From an uncultured Pelagibacteraceae bacterium (GTDB lineage Bacteria > Pseudomonadota > Alphaproteobacteria > Pelagibacterales > Pelagibacteraceae): 64,000 nt of DNA. Positions 1 through 9,906 of this stretch are shown piece by piece. Made by a program: the position numbers and the translations under genes. The notes below the pieces were generated by a model. It saw nothing but the letters and a program-made list of their open reading frames with translations, was not told the origin of the DNA and did not search any database. How positions within the stretch are numbered: position 1 is the first letter of the stretch; the number at the start of each line of letters is the position of its first letter. The DNA lies in contig CACMRC010000001.1 in the NCBI GenBank assembly GCA_902615975.1, positions 172,447 through 236,446 on the forward strand. The letters run 5' to 3'.

Positions 1-11
1 GAAGCTAGTAT

Positions 12-85
12 TGGGGCGTAGCCAAGCGGTAAGGCACGGGTTTTTGGTACCTGCATCCTAGGTTCGAATCCTAGCGCCCCAGCCA
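12..85 (+). tRNA. tRNA-Gln (anticodon TTG)
   Basis: A full cloverleaf can be folded by eye. The acceptor stem TGGGGCG/CGCCCCA is followed by G73 and an encoded CCA. The D-arm is GCC/GGC, the anticodon stem CGGGT/ACCTG has loop TTTTGGT (anticodon TTG), and the T-arm has a normal TTCGAAT loop. The gene ends 3 nt before the start codon of cca, so tRNA and mRNA are probably cotranscribed and separated by tRNA processing. Confidence 0.96.
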
Positions 86-88
86 TTT

Positions 89-1363
89 ATGAAAAATTTT
101 TTAGATAAATTTTTTTCCCGATCAAAAAATCTTGATTATATCAGTCAAAATTTAAAACAAATTACTTTAACAACACCAGCAAATAAAATTTTTGAAGCAA
201 TTAATAATTTTTCAGAGAAAAGTGAAATCAGATATGTGGGTGGGTGTGTAAGAAAAGTGATAAAAAAAGAAAATGTTGATGATATTGACCTAGCAACAAA
301 TTTAACTCCCCTGGAAGTTTGTGAGGCTCTTAAAAACAAACAAATAAATTATTACGAAACAGGAATTGAGCACGGAACTATAACCGCAATAATTGATGAA
401 TATAAATATGAAATTACTTCTTTAAGGAAAGACGTCTCAACTGATGGAAGGCATGCTGAGGTAGAATTCTCTTTAGATTGGAAGGAAGATGCCTCTAGAA
501 GGGATTTTACTATCAATTCAATTTATGCAGATGGCGATGGTAATTTATTTGATCCATTTAACGGTAAAAAAGATTTGGAGGAGGGTTATATTAATTTTAT
601 TGGCAATGCGGAAAAAAGAATTCAAGAGGATTATTTACGTATTTTGAGATATTTAAGATTTTATTTAAATTACTCAAATCATAAGCACCAGCCAGAAATA
701 ATAAAAAATATAAAAAAAAATATTGATGGAATTTCAAATATATCATCTGAAAGATTAATCGATGAACTAAAAAAAATAACTAGTTCAAATGGATTTTTAA
801 AACTCTTTAAAGATAAAGAAAGTTTAGAACTCTTAGAAATAATTTTCCCTCAATTAAAGAATATTAAAAATTTTAAAATACACAATTCTTATGTTGCAGA
901 GAATCTTTTAAAAATTGACTTTATATTCTTAATTGCGCTTTTAGTGATTGATGGGACTGATAATGCCGATTATTTTCTCTATAAATTCAAAATATCTAAC
1001 AAAGATAGGAAAAGATTAAAATTGATAGATCTTTATTATAGAGAAAAAGTAACTTTAAACAACTTTACAGAGAAAAACTTGAATAAATTTTTTTATTTTA
1101 ATGGGCGACAGGCTGTAATAGATATAATTAATTTTAAAATATTTATCTCAAACAAAGTAGAGAAAAAACTAATTAAACTATTAGATACTTATAAAGAGAA
1201 GGTAATTCCAACTTTGCCAATAGGGGCTGATCTACTAATGTCTAAATTTCAAATTCCTGAGGGTAAAACTTTAGGTAATAAATTAAAAAAAATTGAAGAA
1301 ACTTGGGTTCAAAACGGATTTCAAATTTCAGATAAACAGTTACAACAAATAGTTAAAAGTTAA
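89..1363 (+). CDS. cca: CCA-adding enzyme / poly(A) polymerase family nucleotidyltransferase
   Basis: Class II nucleotidyltransferase that repairs or adds the CCA end of tRNAs, possibly also acting as a poly(A) polymerase. The head domain shows GGCVRK at 51-56, the catalytic DIDLAT at 65-70 and RRDFTIN at 137-143, followed by the helical RNA-binding body. The 424-aa length fits alphaproteobacterial members. The ATG lies 3 nt after the CCA end of tRNA-Gln. The stop codon shares the palindrome TTAA with the stop of the convergent greA. CCA-adding and poly(A) activities cannot be told apart from the sequence alone; several tRNAs in this window encode CCA, so repair may be its main task. Confidence 0.9.
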   Translation: MKNFLDKFFSRSKNLDYISQNLKQITLTTPANKIFEAINNFSEKSEIRYVGGCVRKVIKKENVDDIDLATNLTPLEVCEALKNKQINYYETGIEHGTITAIIDEYKYEITSLRKDVSTDGRHAEVEFSLDWKEDASRRDFTINSIYADGDGNLFDPFNGKKDLEEGYINFIGNAEKRIQEDYLRILRYLRFYLNYSNHKHQPEIIKNIKKNIDGISNISSERLIDELKKITSSNGFLKLFKDKESLELLEIIFPQLKNIKNFKIHNSYVAENLLKIDFIFLIALLVIDGTDNADYFLYKFKISNKDRKRLKLIDLYYREKVTLNNFTEKNLNKFFYFNGRQAVIDIINFKIFISNKVEKKLIKLLDTYKEKVIPTLPIGADLLMSKFQIPEGKTLGNKLKKIEETWVQNGFQISDKQLQQIVKS

Positions 1364-1836
1364 ATATATTTAACGTCTTTAATTTCAAAATTTTTTACAC
1401 CAGAGGGTGTATTAATTTCAACTAAATCACTTTTATTTTTTCCAATCAAACCTTTGCCAATTGGTGATTGAAAGAAAATTAGTTTTTGTTTTAAATCTGC
1501 CTCATCTCTTCCAACAATTTTATAATTAATTTTTTCACCAGTATCTAAATCTTCTAAATAAACTGTAGATCCAAAAATTACTTTTCCCTCATTGTTTAGA
1601 TTTGTAACGTCAATAACATTTGCTCTTGCAATAATGTCGTTAATTTCTGTTATTCTTCCTTCATTATGAGATTGTTCTTCTTTGGCTGCATGATATTCTG
1701 CATTTTCTTTAAGGTCTCCATGGGATCTTGCTTCAGCAATTGCAGCTACTATTTCAGGTCTTTTTTTTTCTTTTAAAAAAACTAATTCTTCTTTTAGTTT
1801 ATTTAATCCGTTTAATGTTATTGGCTCTTTATCCAT
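1360..1836 (-). CDS. greA: transcription elongation factor GreA
   Basis: Enters the secondary channel of RNA polymerase and stimulates cleavage of backtracked transcripts. The N-terminal coiled coil carries the hallmark acidic tip in [17 protein letters not shown], followed by the FKBP-like C-terminal domain (region beginning near [11 protein letters not shown]). I prefer the internal ATG at 1836, which gives 158 aa, the usual length. The frame also opens at 1857 (165 aa), but that start would overlap the end of the upstream hemF. Convergent with cca, overlapping by 4 nt. Confidence 0.95.
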   Translation of the reverse strand: MDKEPITLNGLNKLKEELVFLKEKKRPEIVAAIAEARSHGDLKENAEYHAAKEEQSHNEGRITEINDIIARANVIDVTNLNNEGKVIFGSTVYLEDLDTGEKINYKIVGRDEADLKQKLIFFQSPIGKGLIGKNKSDLVEINTPSGVKNFEIKDVKYI

Positions 1837-1840
1837 TTTT

Positions 1841-2668
1841 TTATTTCCATTTTGCAATTGGAGGTAATGACATCAAAATTCCTTCAACATTACCACCTGT
1901 TTGTAGGCCAAATTTTGTTCCTCTATCATAGAGCAAATTAAATTCTGCGTATCGACCTCTTTTAATATACTGAAACTCTTTATCTTTTAAAGTCCATTTT
2001 CTTTTTACTTTTTTTTTAATTATTTCATTAAATAGCATTTGAAATGTAACACCAACATCTCTGACAAATTTAAAGTCATTTTCAAAATTATCATTTTTAT
2101 AATCAAAAAATATTCCACCTATACCTCTTGCCTCTTTTCTGTGAGGTAGATAAAAATATTCATCACACCACTTTTTATATTTTTTATAATAATTCTTATT
2201 ATGTCTATCGCACATTGCTTTTAATATTTTATGAAAGTTTTTCCTCTCTTTTTCATCTTTTATTGCTGGGGTTACATCCATTCCACCACCAAACCAATTC
2301 TTTGTTGTACAAATAAATCTGGTATTAAAATGCATTGCAGGAATATGGGGATTTTGCATGTGCATAACTATTGATATTCCCGATGCCCAAAATCTAGGAT
2401 CTTTACTTGCGCCTGGTATATTCTTTTGAAATTGCTTAGGAAATGTTCCATAAACTTTTGAAAAATTTACTCCTACTTTTTCAAAAATTTTTCCATTTTT
2501 AAGAATTCTATATTCACCACCACCCTCATCTTTTTTATTGCTTCTTTTCCAAGAAGTTGATTCAAAATTTACTTTATTTTTTTCAATTTTTAAAATGTTG
2601 TCGCATATTGCATTTTGTAATAGCTTAAACCAATTACTCGCTAAGTCTTTTTTGATTGAAATATCCAT
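1841..2668 (-). CDS. hemF: oxygen-dependent coproporphyrinogen III oxidase
   Basis: Carries out the oxygen-requiring oxidative decarboxylation of coproporphyrinogen III to protoporphyrinogen IX in heme synthesis. Family motifs are visible: MHFNTRFI at 112-119, the glycine-rich [10 protein letters not shown] at 125-134 and GIGGIFFDY at 182-190, with conserved His at about 103, 113 and 153. At 275 aa it is slightly shorter than the E. coli enzyme. It lies between trmL (1-nt gap) and greA on the same strand. The aerobic form is what an obligate marine aerobe needs, and heme supply fits the nearby cytochrome bc1 genes. Confidence 0.94.
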   Translation of the reverse strand: MDISIKKDLASNWFKLLQNAICDNILKIEKNKVNFESTSWKRSNKKDEGGGEYRILKNGKIFEKVGVNFSKVYGTFPKQFQKNIPGASKDPRFWASGISIVMHMQNPHIPAMHFNTRFICTTKNWFGGGMDVTPAIKDEKERKNFHKILKAMCDRHNKNYYKKYKKWCDEYFYLPHRKEARGIGGIFFDYKNDNFENDFKFVRDVGVTFQMLFNEIIKKKVKRKWTLKDKEFQYIKRGRYAEFNLLYDRGTKFGLQTGGNVEGILMSLPPIAKWK

Positions 2669-2669
2669 T

Positions 2670-3143
2670 TTATATTAATTCTATTTGACGCAAACTTTCT
2701 GCCAAAACAATGGCAACAGATGATGCAATATTAAGAGATCTTACTTGGCTATTCATTGGTATTTTTAAACGATTTTTAATAATTTTATGAACCTCTTTGG
2801 GTACTCCAGCACTTTCTCTTCCAAACAAAATAGTATCATCAGGCTTAAATTTAAATTTAGTATAATTTATTGAACCCTTAGTTGTCATCAATACGATTCT
2901 TTGTTTCTTCTTTGCCTCAAAAAATTTTTCAGAACTTTGATAAAATTCTATTTGACTATAGTCCATATAGTCCATAACCACTCTTTTAAATCGTTTATCT
3001 GATAATAGAAAGCCACATGGTTCAATTATTTCTAGTTTAGCACCCAAACAAGCACAGGTTCTTATGATTGCAGCGGTATTCTGAGGTATATCAGGCTCAT
3101 ACAAAGCTATTTTGGGTGCTAAAATTGTTGAATTCTGTGTCAT
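2670..3143 (-). CDS. trmL: tRNA (cytidine/uridine-34-2'-O)-methyltransferase, SPOUT family
   Basis: Methylates the ribose of the wobble nucleotide in tRNA-Leu isoacceptors. The whole 157-aa protein is one SPOUT domain. The N-terminal part has PDIPQNTAAIIRTCACLGA. The C-terminal knot motifs are LFGRESAGVPKEV and IPMNSQVRSLNIASSVAIVLAE, which bind S-adenosylmethionine. The length equals that of E. coli TrmL. It is the first gene of a trmL-hemF-greA run and is divergent from petA, with about 90 bp between them that must hold both promoters. Confidence 0.9.
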   Translation of the reverse strand: MTQNSTILAPKIALYEPDIPQNTAAIIRTCACLGAKLEIIEPCGFLLSDKRFKRVVMDYMDYSQIEFYQSSEKFFEAKKKQRIVLMTTKGSINYTKFKFKPDDTILFGRESAGVPKEVHKIIKNRLKIPMNSQVRSLNIASSVAIVLAESLRQIELI

Positions 3144-3235
3144 TCTTTCAGTAGTAAAATAATTATTTTATATTATATGAATTCGTATATTAACTATTTT
3201 AAATCAAAAAGAGATAATAATAAAAGCTACTAAAA

Positions 3236-3745
3236 GTGTCTGAAAAAAAAACAAAAAGAAGAGATTTTTTATTTACAGCTACAACAGCTTTAGGAGCTGT
3301 TGGCGCAGCCGCAGTAGTGTGGCCAATGATAGATCAAATGAATCCAGACGCTTCTGTTAAAGCATTAGCTAGTACAGAGGTTGATGTAAGTTCATTAACA
3401 CCAGGAAATACATTGACTGTTTTATGGAGAGGGAAGCCAGTATTTATAAGAAGAAGAACCCAAGAAGAAATTGATGAGGCAAGAAAAGTTAAGATGGAGG
3501 ATTTAATTCATCCTGAAAAAGATGAAGATAGAGCAAAAAATCCCGAGTGGCTTGTTATGTTAGGTGTATGTACCCACTTAGGATGTGTACCTCTAAATGA
3601 TAAAGGTGATTATAATGGATGGTTCTGTCCATGTCATGGTTCTCATTATGATACTTCTGGAAGAATTAGAAAAGGACCAGCACCTTGGAATATGGAAGTG
3701 CCTAAATATGAATTCGTTGATGCAAACACAATTAAAATTGGATAA
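3236..3745 (+). CDS. petA: ubiquinol-cytochrome c reductase iron-sulfur (Rieske) subunit
   Basis: Rieske [2Fe-2S] subunit of the cytochrome bc1 complex, moving electrons from ubiquinol to cytochrome c1 on the periplasmic side. A twin-arginine-like N-terminus (KRRDFLF at 7-13) runs into a single membrane anchor at about 14-31. Cluster ligands lie in CTHLGC (112-117) and CPCHGS (131-136). The start is GTG. First gene of petABC, with a 6-nt gap to petB. Confidence 0.96.
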   Translation: MSEKKTKRRDFLFTATTALGAVGAAAVVWPMIDQMNPDASVKALASTEVDVSSLTPGNTLTVLWRGKPVFIRRRTQEEIDEARKVKMEDLIHPEKDEDRAKNPEWLVMLGVCTHLGCVPLNDKGDYNGWFCPCHGSHYDTSGRIRKGPAPWNMEVPKYEFVDANTIKIG

Positions 3746-3751
3746 AGAAAA

Positions 3752-5014
3752 ATGAGTGACCATGATTACAGACCAAAATCGAAGGTAGGACAATGGTTTA
3801 ATGATCGATTGCCACTATTAACTCTTGCAAATCATTTAACAGATTATCCGACTCCTAAAAATTTAAATTATTGGTGGACATTTGGTGGAATTTTAACTTT
3901 TTGCTTAATCACTCAAATTGTTACCGGATTAACTCTTGCAATGCATTACATTGCTCACGCAGATATGGCTTTTGAAAGTGTTGAGCACATCATGCGTGAT
4001 GTTAACTATGGTTGGTTAATTAGATACATTCATGCAAATGGTGCATCTATGTTTTTTTTAGCAGTCTACATTCATATCTTCAGGTCATTATTTTATGGTT
4101 CTTACAAAGCACCAAGAGAAATAATTTGGATAATTGGAATAATTATTTATTTGCTAATGATGGCGGCTGCATTTATGGGCTATGTATTGCCTTGGGGACA
4201 AATGAGCTTTTGGGGAGCAACTGTAATCACAAATTTATTTAGTGCTATTCCATTAGTTGGAGAGGGTATTGTCACTTGGTTGTGGGGAGGTTATTCAGTC
4301 GACAACCCTACGTTAACTAGATTTTTTACTTTGCATTATTTAATTCCATTTTTAATTTTAGGATTAGTTGTTTTACATATATGGGCTTTACATGTTCCTG
4401 GTAACAACAACCCAGTTGGAATAGATATAAAAAAACCTTCTAAAGATACTGTACCTTTCCATCCTTACATAGTAATTAAAGATGGTTTTGCTTTATTAAT
4501 GTTCATGATTGTGTTTGCTTTCTTTGTATTCTACGCACCAAATATTTTAGGTCACGCAGATAATTATATCGAGGCAAACCCAATGGTAACACCTGCACAC
4601 ATTGTTCCTGAATGGTATCTCTTACCTTTTTATGCAATATTAAGATCAGTTCCTGATAAATTGCTAGGAGTTGTGGCTATGTTATCTGCAATATTAATCT
4701 TAGCGGTTTTACCTTGGTTAGATACGTCTAAAATAAGATCTGCGGTATTCAGACCTTTATATAAACAATTTTATTGGATACTAGTTGCTGATGTTTTGAT
4801 ACTTGGTTATGTGGGAGCGATGCCAGCTGAGGGACTTTACTTGTTGATAGCACGAGTTGCAACAGCGTATTACTTTTTGCATTTTTTAGTTATTCTTCCT
4901 GTTCTAGGCTTTAAAGAAAAAACTTTACCAGTGCCTCTAAGTATTACCGAACCTGTTCTAGGTGGTTTACCAAATCTAGCTGCCGCCAGAAATAAAGAGA
5001 GTAAAATAGAATAA
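3752..5014 (+). CDS. petB: cytochrome b subunit of the bc1 complex
   Basis: Integral-membrane diheme subunit that forms the Qo and Qi quinone sites. Conserved features include LNYWWTFGG near the start, heme-ligating His pairs in the second and fourth helices (regions [16 protein letters not shown] and [14 protein letters not shown]), the Qo-site PEWY in [14 protein letters not shown], and [19 protein letters not shown]. About eight membrane helices are visible. Bacterial length (420 aa). Cytochrome b and c1 are separate genes here, unlike the fused fbcH type of some alphaproteobacteria. Confidence 0.97.
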   Translation: MSDHDYRPKSKVGQWFNDRLPLLTLANHLTDYPTPKNLNYWWTFGGILTFCLITQIVTGLTLAMHYIAHADMAFESVEHIMRDVNYGWLIRYIHANGASMFFLAVYIHIFRSLFYGSYKAPREIIWIIGIIIYLLMMAAAFMGYVLPWGQMSFWGATVITNLFSAIPLVGEGIVTWLWGGYSVDNPTLTRFFTLHYLIPFLILGLVVLHIWALHVPGNNNPVGIDIKKPSKDTVPFHPYIVIKDGFALLMFMIVFAFFVFYAPNILGHADNYIEANPMVTPAHIVPEWYLLPFYAILRSVPDKLLGVVAMLSAILILAVLPWLDTSKIRSAVFRPLYKQFYWILVADVLILGYVGAMPAEGLYLLIARVATAYYFLHFLVILPVLGFKEKTLPVPLSITEPVLGGLPNLAAARNKESKIE

Positions 5015-5015
5015 G

Positions 5016-5795
5016 GTGAAAAATTTATTTAAATTATTTTCTATAATAATCTTAATTATTAATTCAAATTCATATTCTTCTGCTGCTGAAAAAGTAGAAT
5101 ATCTAAAAACTGACTGGAGTTTTAAGGGTCTATTTGGAAAATTTGATAGAGCTTCTCTTCAAAGAGGTTATCAAGTTTATACTGAAGTATGTGCCTCATG
5201 CCATTCGATGAAGTATTTAAGTTATAGAAATTTAGCAGAGCCAGGAGGGCCAGAATTCTCTGAAGCTCAAGCTAAAGCTATAGCAGCTTCATTTGAAGTA
5301 ACTGATGGTCCAAATTCAGATGGTGAAATGTTTACAAGACCAGGTAAGTTATCTGATAAATTTGTAATGCCATATGACAATGTAAAAGCTGCCCAAGCGG
5401 CAAATGGTGGTGCATACCCTCCAGACATGTCTGTTTTGGTTAAAGCTAGAGGAGGTGGAGTTGATTATATCTATTCCTTATTACAAGGATATGAAGAAGC
5501 TCCTAGCAACGTATCTTTAGATGACGGAGTTTACTACAATAAATATATGTATGGTAATAAAATTAGAATGGCTGCTCCATTATCAGATGGATTAGTAGAG
5601 TATGGTGACGGAACAAATGCAACAGTAGAACAGATGTCAAAAGATGTAACGACCTTCTTAATGTGGTCAGCTGAACCTCATTTAGAATCTCGACATCAGA
5701 TGGGATTTAAAGCCATTGTTTATTTAATTATTTTAACTGTTTTAGTTTATTTTAGTATGAAAAGAATCTGGTCACGTGTTGAATCTGAAGTTTAA
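5016..5795 (+). CDS. petC: cytochrome c1 subunit of the bc1 complex
   Basis: Periplasmic monoheme cytochrome c1 held by a C-terminal membrane helix. The N-terminus is a signal peptide (cleavage probably after SSAA near 21-24). The heme attachment motif CASCH is at 59-63, a candidate Met ligand lies in KIRMAAPLSDG, and the C-terminal anchor is at about 231-248, followed by a short basic tail. Start is GTG, 1 nt after the petB stop. The last 24 nt overlap the 3' end of ychF on the other strand. Confidence 0.96.
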   Translation: MKNLFKLFSIIILIINSNSYSSAAEKVEYLKTDWSFKGLFGKFDRASLQRGYQVYTEVCASCHSMKYLSYRNLAEPGGPEFSEAQAKAIAASFEVTDGPNSDGEMFTRPGKLSDKFVMPYDNVKAAQAANGGAYPPDMSVLVKARGGGVDYIYSLLQGYEEAPSNVSLDDGVYYNKYMYGNKIRMAAPLSDGLVEYGDGTNATVEQMSKDVTTFLMWSAEPHLESRHQMGFKAIVYLIILTVLVYFSMKRIWSRVESEV

Positions 5796-6845
5796 TATAT
5801 CTCCATCTTTAACAATATAGTCTTTACCCTCTAATCTCATTTTTCCGTTAGCCTTAGAATTTACCCATCCATCATTGGCTACAAAATCCTCATAAGATAT
5901 AGTTTCAGCTCTAATGAAACCTTTTTCAAAATCTGTATGAATTTCTCCTGCAGCTTTAGGAGCAGTACAATTTTTTTGTATTGTCCACGCTCTTGTTTCT
6001 TCAGGTCCAGAGGTAAAATATGTATCAAGTTCTAATATTTTATACCCTTTTTGAATTAACATACTTAAACCTGTATCTTTTAAACCAATCATATCCATGT
6101 AATTTTTTTTTTCATCTTCTGCTAATTCATTTATTTGGTTTTCTATGTCTGCGGAAACAATCAGGGTGTTATCTTTTCCAAATTTTTCGATGAAGTCTTT
6201 AGTATATTTATTTCCATCCTGTACGCTTTGTTCATCTACATTACAAACAAAGATCTTTGGTTTTATTGATAAAAGACCACTTTGATTAAGTTGTTTTGTA
6301 TCAAATAGAGAATTTAATATTGATATATCTTTATCATTATTAATGCAGTCTAATGCAATCTCTAAAATCTTAAGCTGGTCTTCGTCCACATTTTTTTTAT
6401 TATTTTTTTCAAGTCTTTTTTGAATAGATTCTAGGTCAGCTAGCATCATCTCAGTTTCAATGATCTCAAGATCTCTTATAGGGTTAACGTCAGGATTAAC
6501 ATTTTGAATATCGTCTGAGTCAAAACATCTAATCATATGAATAACTGCATCAACTTCTCTTATATGTGACAGAAATTTATTACCTAATCCTTCGCCTTTA
6601 GACGCACCTTTTACAAGACCAGCTATATCCACAAATGAAATAGTTGTATTTATTGTTTTTTTTGATTTTGAAACTTCTGATAATTTGTTCAATCTTTCAT
6701 CTGGAACGGGGACTACCCCCACATTGGGATCTATCGTACAAAATGGAAAATTTGCAGCTTGGGCTTTGCTAGAGTTCGTAAGAGCATTAAAGAGTGTAGA
6801 TTTACCCACATTAGGCAAACCAACAATTCCACATTTAAAACTCAT
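5772..6845 (-). CDS. ychF: ribosome-associated GTPase/ATPase YchF (OLA1 family)
   Basis: Obg-family P-loop NTPase that binds ribosomes and prefers ATP in characterised homologues; linked to redox stress and translation control. The G1 loop GLPNVGKST is at 8-16 and the G3 motif DIAGLVKGASKGEGLGN near 73. The C-terminal TGS-like domain ends in YIVKDGDILNFRFN. The 357-aa length is close to the family norm. Its start overlaps the stop of pth by one base, so the two are translationally coupled, as in many proteobacteria. Confidence 0.95.
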   Translation of the reverse strand: MSFKCGIVGLPNVGKSTLFNALTNSSKAQAANFPFCTIDPNVGVVPVPDERLNKLSEVSKSKKTINTTISFVDIAGLVKGASKGEGLGNKFLSHIREVDAVIHMIRCFDSDDIQNVNPDVNPIRDLEIIETEMMLADLESIQKRLEKNNKKNVDEDQLKILEIALDCINNDKDISILNSLFDTKQLNQSGLLSIKPKIFVCNVDEQSVQDGNKYTKDFIEKFGKDNTLIVSADIENQINELAEDEKKNYMDMIGLKDTGLSMLIQKGYKILELDTYFTSGPEETRAWTIQKNCTAPKAAGEIHTDFEKGFIRAETISYEDFVANDGWVNSKANGKMRLEGKDYIVKDGDILNFRFNT

Positions 6846-7405
6846 TATTTATTATTTACAGTGCTAGAGAATAAATCTAATTTTTTGTCGATAAGTATTG
6901 AAATACAATCTGTGATGTTATTTGTTATTTTTTCCAATCCAAGTATTTCATCCTCGTCAAAATTTTGAAGAACAAAATCACTTACTTCCATTTTATCTTT
7001 TGGTTTACCAATTCCAATTCGTACTCTTGAATAATCTTTACCGATAAATTTATCTATTGATGCAATACCATTATGTCCTGCATCAGATCCACCAAATTTT
7101 GCTTTTATTTTCCCAAATTCTACATCTAGATCATCATGAAAAACAATAACATCCTCAGCATCTATTTTGAAATATTCAATTAATTCTCTAATACAAATCC
7201 CGGAATTATTCATAAATGTTAAAGGTTTAATAGCGTAAATTTTTTGGTCTCCTACATTGCCAGTTGTAAGAAGTCCTTTAAATTTTGGTTTTTGTTTTGA
7301 AAGTCCAAATTTTTTATTTATTGCATCTATAATTTTGAAACCAATATTGTGTCTATTGTTTTCACTGTCTGGAGTTGGATTGCCTAGTCCTACAAGTAGA
7401 AGCAT
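6845..7405 (-). CDS. pth: peptidyl-tRNA hydrolase
   Basis: Cleaves peptidyl-tRNAs that drop off ribosomes, recycling tRNA. It begins LLVGLGNP, followed by the catalytic His in NNRHNIGFK (about 17-25), then KPLTFMNNSG and the conserved FHDDLD and GGSDAGHNG motifs. 186 aa is normal. It lies between rplY and ychF on the same strand, the common rplY-pth-ychF order of proteobacteria. Confidence 0.96.
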   Translation of the reverse strand: MLLLVGLGNPTPDSENNRHNIGFKIIDAINKKFGLSKQKPKFKGLLTTGNVGDQKIYAIKPLTFMNNSGICIRELIEYFKIDAEDVIVFHDDLDVEFGKIKAKFGGSDAGHNGIASIDKFIGKDYSRVRIGIGKPKDKMEVSDFVLQNFDEDEILGLEKITNNITDCISILIDKKLDLFSSTVNNK

Positions 7406-7446
7406 AAAATATTAATATTGGAGGATAAAATTCAATTTTAATTAAC

Positions 7447-8160
7447 TTATTTTTTTTCTTCAGCAGGTTTTTTATCTTCACCTTCTTTTTTATCACCTTC
7501 AGCTGCTGGCTTATCTCCACCTTCAGCTGCCGCCGCTTCTGCTCCTTCAGCACCTTCACCCTCAGCCGCCTCAGCTTCTGCAGGTTTTTCAGGTTCTTTC
7601 ATGACAGTCGGAGCTGCTAGAGTTGCAATTACGAAATCTCTTCCTTGAATCGTAGGAGTAACATCACTGTCGAGATTTATAGAAGAAATCTTAAAACTTT
7701 CTCCAATATCAACTCCATCAAGATCTATTACAAGATTTTCAGGAATTTTTTCGCTTGGACATTTTAGCTCAACTTTTCTTCTTACAATGTTTAAAACCCC
7801 ACCTCTTTTCAAACCAGGAGATTTTTCATGATTTAAAAATTTAACTGGAACCTCAATTCTAACTTTTATTCCTGGGACTATTCTTAGAAAGTCTACATGA
7901 ATTGGTTCATCTGAAATAATGTCATATTTTATTTCTCTTGGAAGAGCTTTTTGAGGTTTGCCATCAACGTTTAAAGTTACGATACTTGATAAAAAATTTT
8001 CTTTTTCAATTAGTGATTTAAGTACCTTTTTAGATATAGAAATCTTTTCATTTTGAGCTTCACCACCATAAATTATCGCAGGTACATTACCGTTATCCCT
8101 AAGTGAATTAAGCTCACCTTTAGTTTTTGTAGTTCTGATATTAGCGTCTAATGAATTCAT
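7447..8160 (-). CDS. rplY: 50S ribosomal protein L25/general stress protein Ctc
   Basis: Binds 5S rRNA in the large subunit. Residues 1-95 form the L25 domain and are followed by the TL5/CTC C-terminal beta domain to about residue 188. The last 50 residues are a low-complexity tail of Ala, Glu, Gly, Lys and Pro (several EGAEGA- and AEGDKKEG-like units), encoded by a noticeably less AT-rich stretch at about 7447-7600. Acidic tails like this occur in other alphaproteobacterial L25 proteins. It stands between prs and pth; a small inverted repeat lies in the gap to prs. Confidence 0.94.
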   Translation of the reverse strand: MNSLDANIRTTKTKGELNSLRDNGNVPAIIYGGEAQNEKISISKKVLKSLIEKENFLSSIVTLNVDGKPQKALPREIKYDIISDEPIHVDFLRIVPGIKVRIEVPVKFLNHEKSPGLKRGGVLNIVRRKVELKCPSEKIPENLVIDLDGVDIGESFKISSINLDSDVTPTIQGRDFVIATLAAPTVMKEPEKPAEAEAAEGEGAEGAEAAAAEGGDKPAAEGDKKEGEDKKPAEEKK

Positions 8161-8178
8161 AAAAACAAGGGTTTTTAG

Positions 8179-8201
8179 CTTAAGTTCCTTAATAACTCAA
8201 G
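8179..8201 (-). other. small inverted repeat between prs and rplY
   Basis: On the minus strand, 8-bp arms CTTGAGTT and AACTTAAG can pair with one G-T wobble around a 7-nt loop. The repeat lies in the 45-nt gap after the prs stop and before the rplY start. No T-run follows directly, so it is not a classical terminator. It could be an mRNA processing or attenuation structure, or chance in AT-rich sequence. Confidence 0.25.
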
Positions 8202-8205
8202 GTAT

Positions 8206-9138
8206 TTATTTAAATAAATCTGATACTGAGGTTGAATTAGATATTCTTTTAATTGCTTCACCCATTAGGCTAGAAATTGACAGAACCTCAATGTTTTTAG
8301 CACCCTTAACCCTGTTCATATTATCAATTGTGTCAGTTATTACTAAATTTTTAATTACGGAATTTTTAATTTTATTTACAGCTTCTCCACTAAGTACACC
8401 GTGAGTTATGTAAACATAAACTTCTTTGGCACCTCTATCTTTAAGAGCTTTAGCTGCGTTTACTATTGTTCCACCAGAATCGATTATATCATCGACAAGA
8501 ATACAAGTTTTTCCTTTCACATCTCCAATGATATTCATTACTTGAGATTGACCTGGTTTTGGTCTTCTCTTATCAACAATAGCTAAACCAACATTTAAAA
8601 GTTTTCCAAGTGCTCTGGCTCGTTCAGTTCCACCTACATCTGGTGCAACACAAATTAGATTTTTACTTTTTATCTTTTTTTTCACATGTCTTGCAAATAT
8701 TGGCGTTGCAAACAAGTTATCCACTGGAATATCAAAAAATCCTTGAATTTGTCCTGCATGTAAATCAACAGTAACAACTCTGTCTGCTCCTGCTTTAGTA
8801 ATTAGATTCGAGACAAGTTTTGCTGATATTGAAGTTCTTGGTGCAACTTTTCTATCTTGTCTTGCATATCCAAAATATGGAATTACTGCAGTTATATTTT
8901 TTGCAGAAGATCTTTTTAGTGCATCAATACACAGCAAAAGTTCCATCAAATTGTCATTAGCGGGTGAAGACACAGATTGAATTAAAAAAATACTATTTCC
9001 TCTAATATTTTCATTAATTTCCACGTAGATTTCCCCATCAGAAAAATTTCTAATACTAGAGTTTACTAATTTAGATTTTAGATATTTAGCAATATTCTTG
9101 CTTAATGGTTTGTTGCTATTTCCGGATAATAATTTCAT
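8206..9138 (-). CDS. prs: ribose-phosphate pyrophosphokinase
   Basis: Makes PRPP from ribose 5-phosphate and ATP for nucleotide, histidine and NAD synthesis. Motifs are [16 protein letters not shown] near the start, [10 protein letters not shown] (about 103-112), the PRPP-binding loop [13 protein letters not shown] (about 210-222), and [19 protein letters not shown]. The 310-aa length is typical of the class I enzyme. Head of a minus-strand group with rplY, pth and ychF downstream. Confidence 0.97.
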   Translation of the reverse strand: MKLLSGNSNKPLSKNIAKYLKSKLVNSSIRNFSDGEIYVEINENIRGNSIFLIQSVSSPANDNLMELLLCIDALKRSSAKNITAVIPYFGYARQDRKVAPRTSISAKLVSNLITKAGADRVVTVDLHAGQIQGFFDIPVDNLFATPIFARHVKKKIKSKNLICVAPDVGGTERARALGKLLNVGLAIVDKRRPKPGQSQVMNIIGDVKGKTCILVDDIIDSGGTIVNAAKALKDRGAKEVYVYITHGVLSGEAVNKIKNSVIKNLVITDTIDNMNRVKGAKNIEVLSISSLMGEAIKRISNSTSVSDLFK

Positions 9139-9147
9139 TAGAAATGC

Positions 9148-9906
9148 CTAATAAAGCATAATTATTGAAATATTTCTACCATAATCATCATGATTTAACT
9201 TTAACGCTCTTCTTGCACTAAAAAAATTATTATTAATATCAAATGTATCAATATTTAAAGACTCAATATTTTTTATTTTATACTTTAAAAGACATGATTT
9301 TACATATTTGGGTAAATCAAAATAAAGCTTTTTGTACTTGATTTTAAAAAATTTATTATTTTTTTTATTCTTTTTTATAAATTTCCTTTTAAAATCTTGC
9401 TTGACTTCGTAATTTTTAGCTGAGATAGCAGGTCCGATTGCTGCAGTAATATTTTTAGGATTAGATCCTTTTTTGATCATAAATTGGATTACTTTGCTAA
9501 TTATACCTTTGTATGCACCTTTCCACCCTGCATGAATTGCAGCAACTAATTTTGTTCTTTCATCACAGATTAAAATCGGCACACAGTCAGCCGTTAAAAC
9601 ACCAATTGGTATGTTTTTTTGGTTTGTAATTACTGCGTCTGCTTTTGGTTTTGATCTAAATTTATTTTTTTTATTAACATAAACAAACTTATTACTATGT
9701 ATTTGATGAAGTAAAAAAATATTTTTAGTGGTGCTTTTTATTTTTTTTTTAACTATTTGTAAATTTTTTTTAACATCAGAGGGATTATCTTTAGAACCAG
9801 GACCACAGTTTAAACTTTTATAAATTTTTTTTGATTTTCCACCAGTTTTATTAAAAAAACCATGTTTAATTATTTTAATTTTCGAGAGTTTTTTTGATTT
9901 TATCAA
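9148..9906 (-). CDS. pgeF: PgeF/YfiH family multicopper-oxidase-fold enzyme (peptidoglycan editing factor)
   Basis: The family removes misincorporated L-Ser in place of L-Ala from UDP-MurNAc peptides in E. coli; relatives act as purine nucleoside phosphorylases (FAMIN family). Visible motifs are LHQIHSN near 62, the Cys/His metal site ADAVITN...GVLTADCVPIL and HAGWKGAYKGI around residue 120, and IGPAISAKNYEV. The protein is very Lys-rich. It overlaps the end of the methyltransferase gene by 4 nt. Which of the two activities applies is not decided by the sequence. Confidence 0.85.
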   Translation of the reverse strand: MIKSKKLSKIKIIKHGFFNKTGGKSKKIYKSLNCGPGSKDNPSDVKKNLQIVKKKIKSTTKNIFLLHQIHSNKFVYVNKKNKFRSKPKADAVITNQKNIPIGVLTADCVPILICDERTKLVAAIHAGWKGAYKGIISKVIQFMIKKGSNPKNITAAIGPAISAKNYEVKQDFKRKFIKKNKKNNKFFKIKYKKLYFDLPKYVKSCLLKYKIKNIESLNIDTFDINNNFFSARRALKLNHDDYGRNISIIMLY

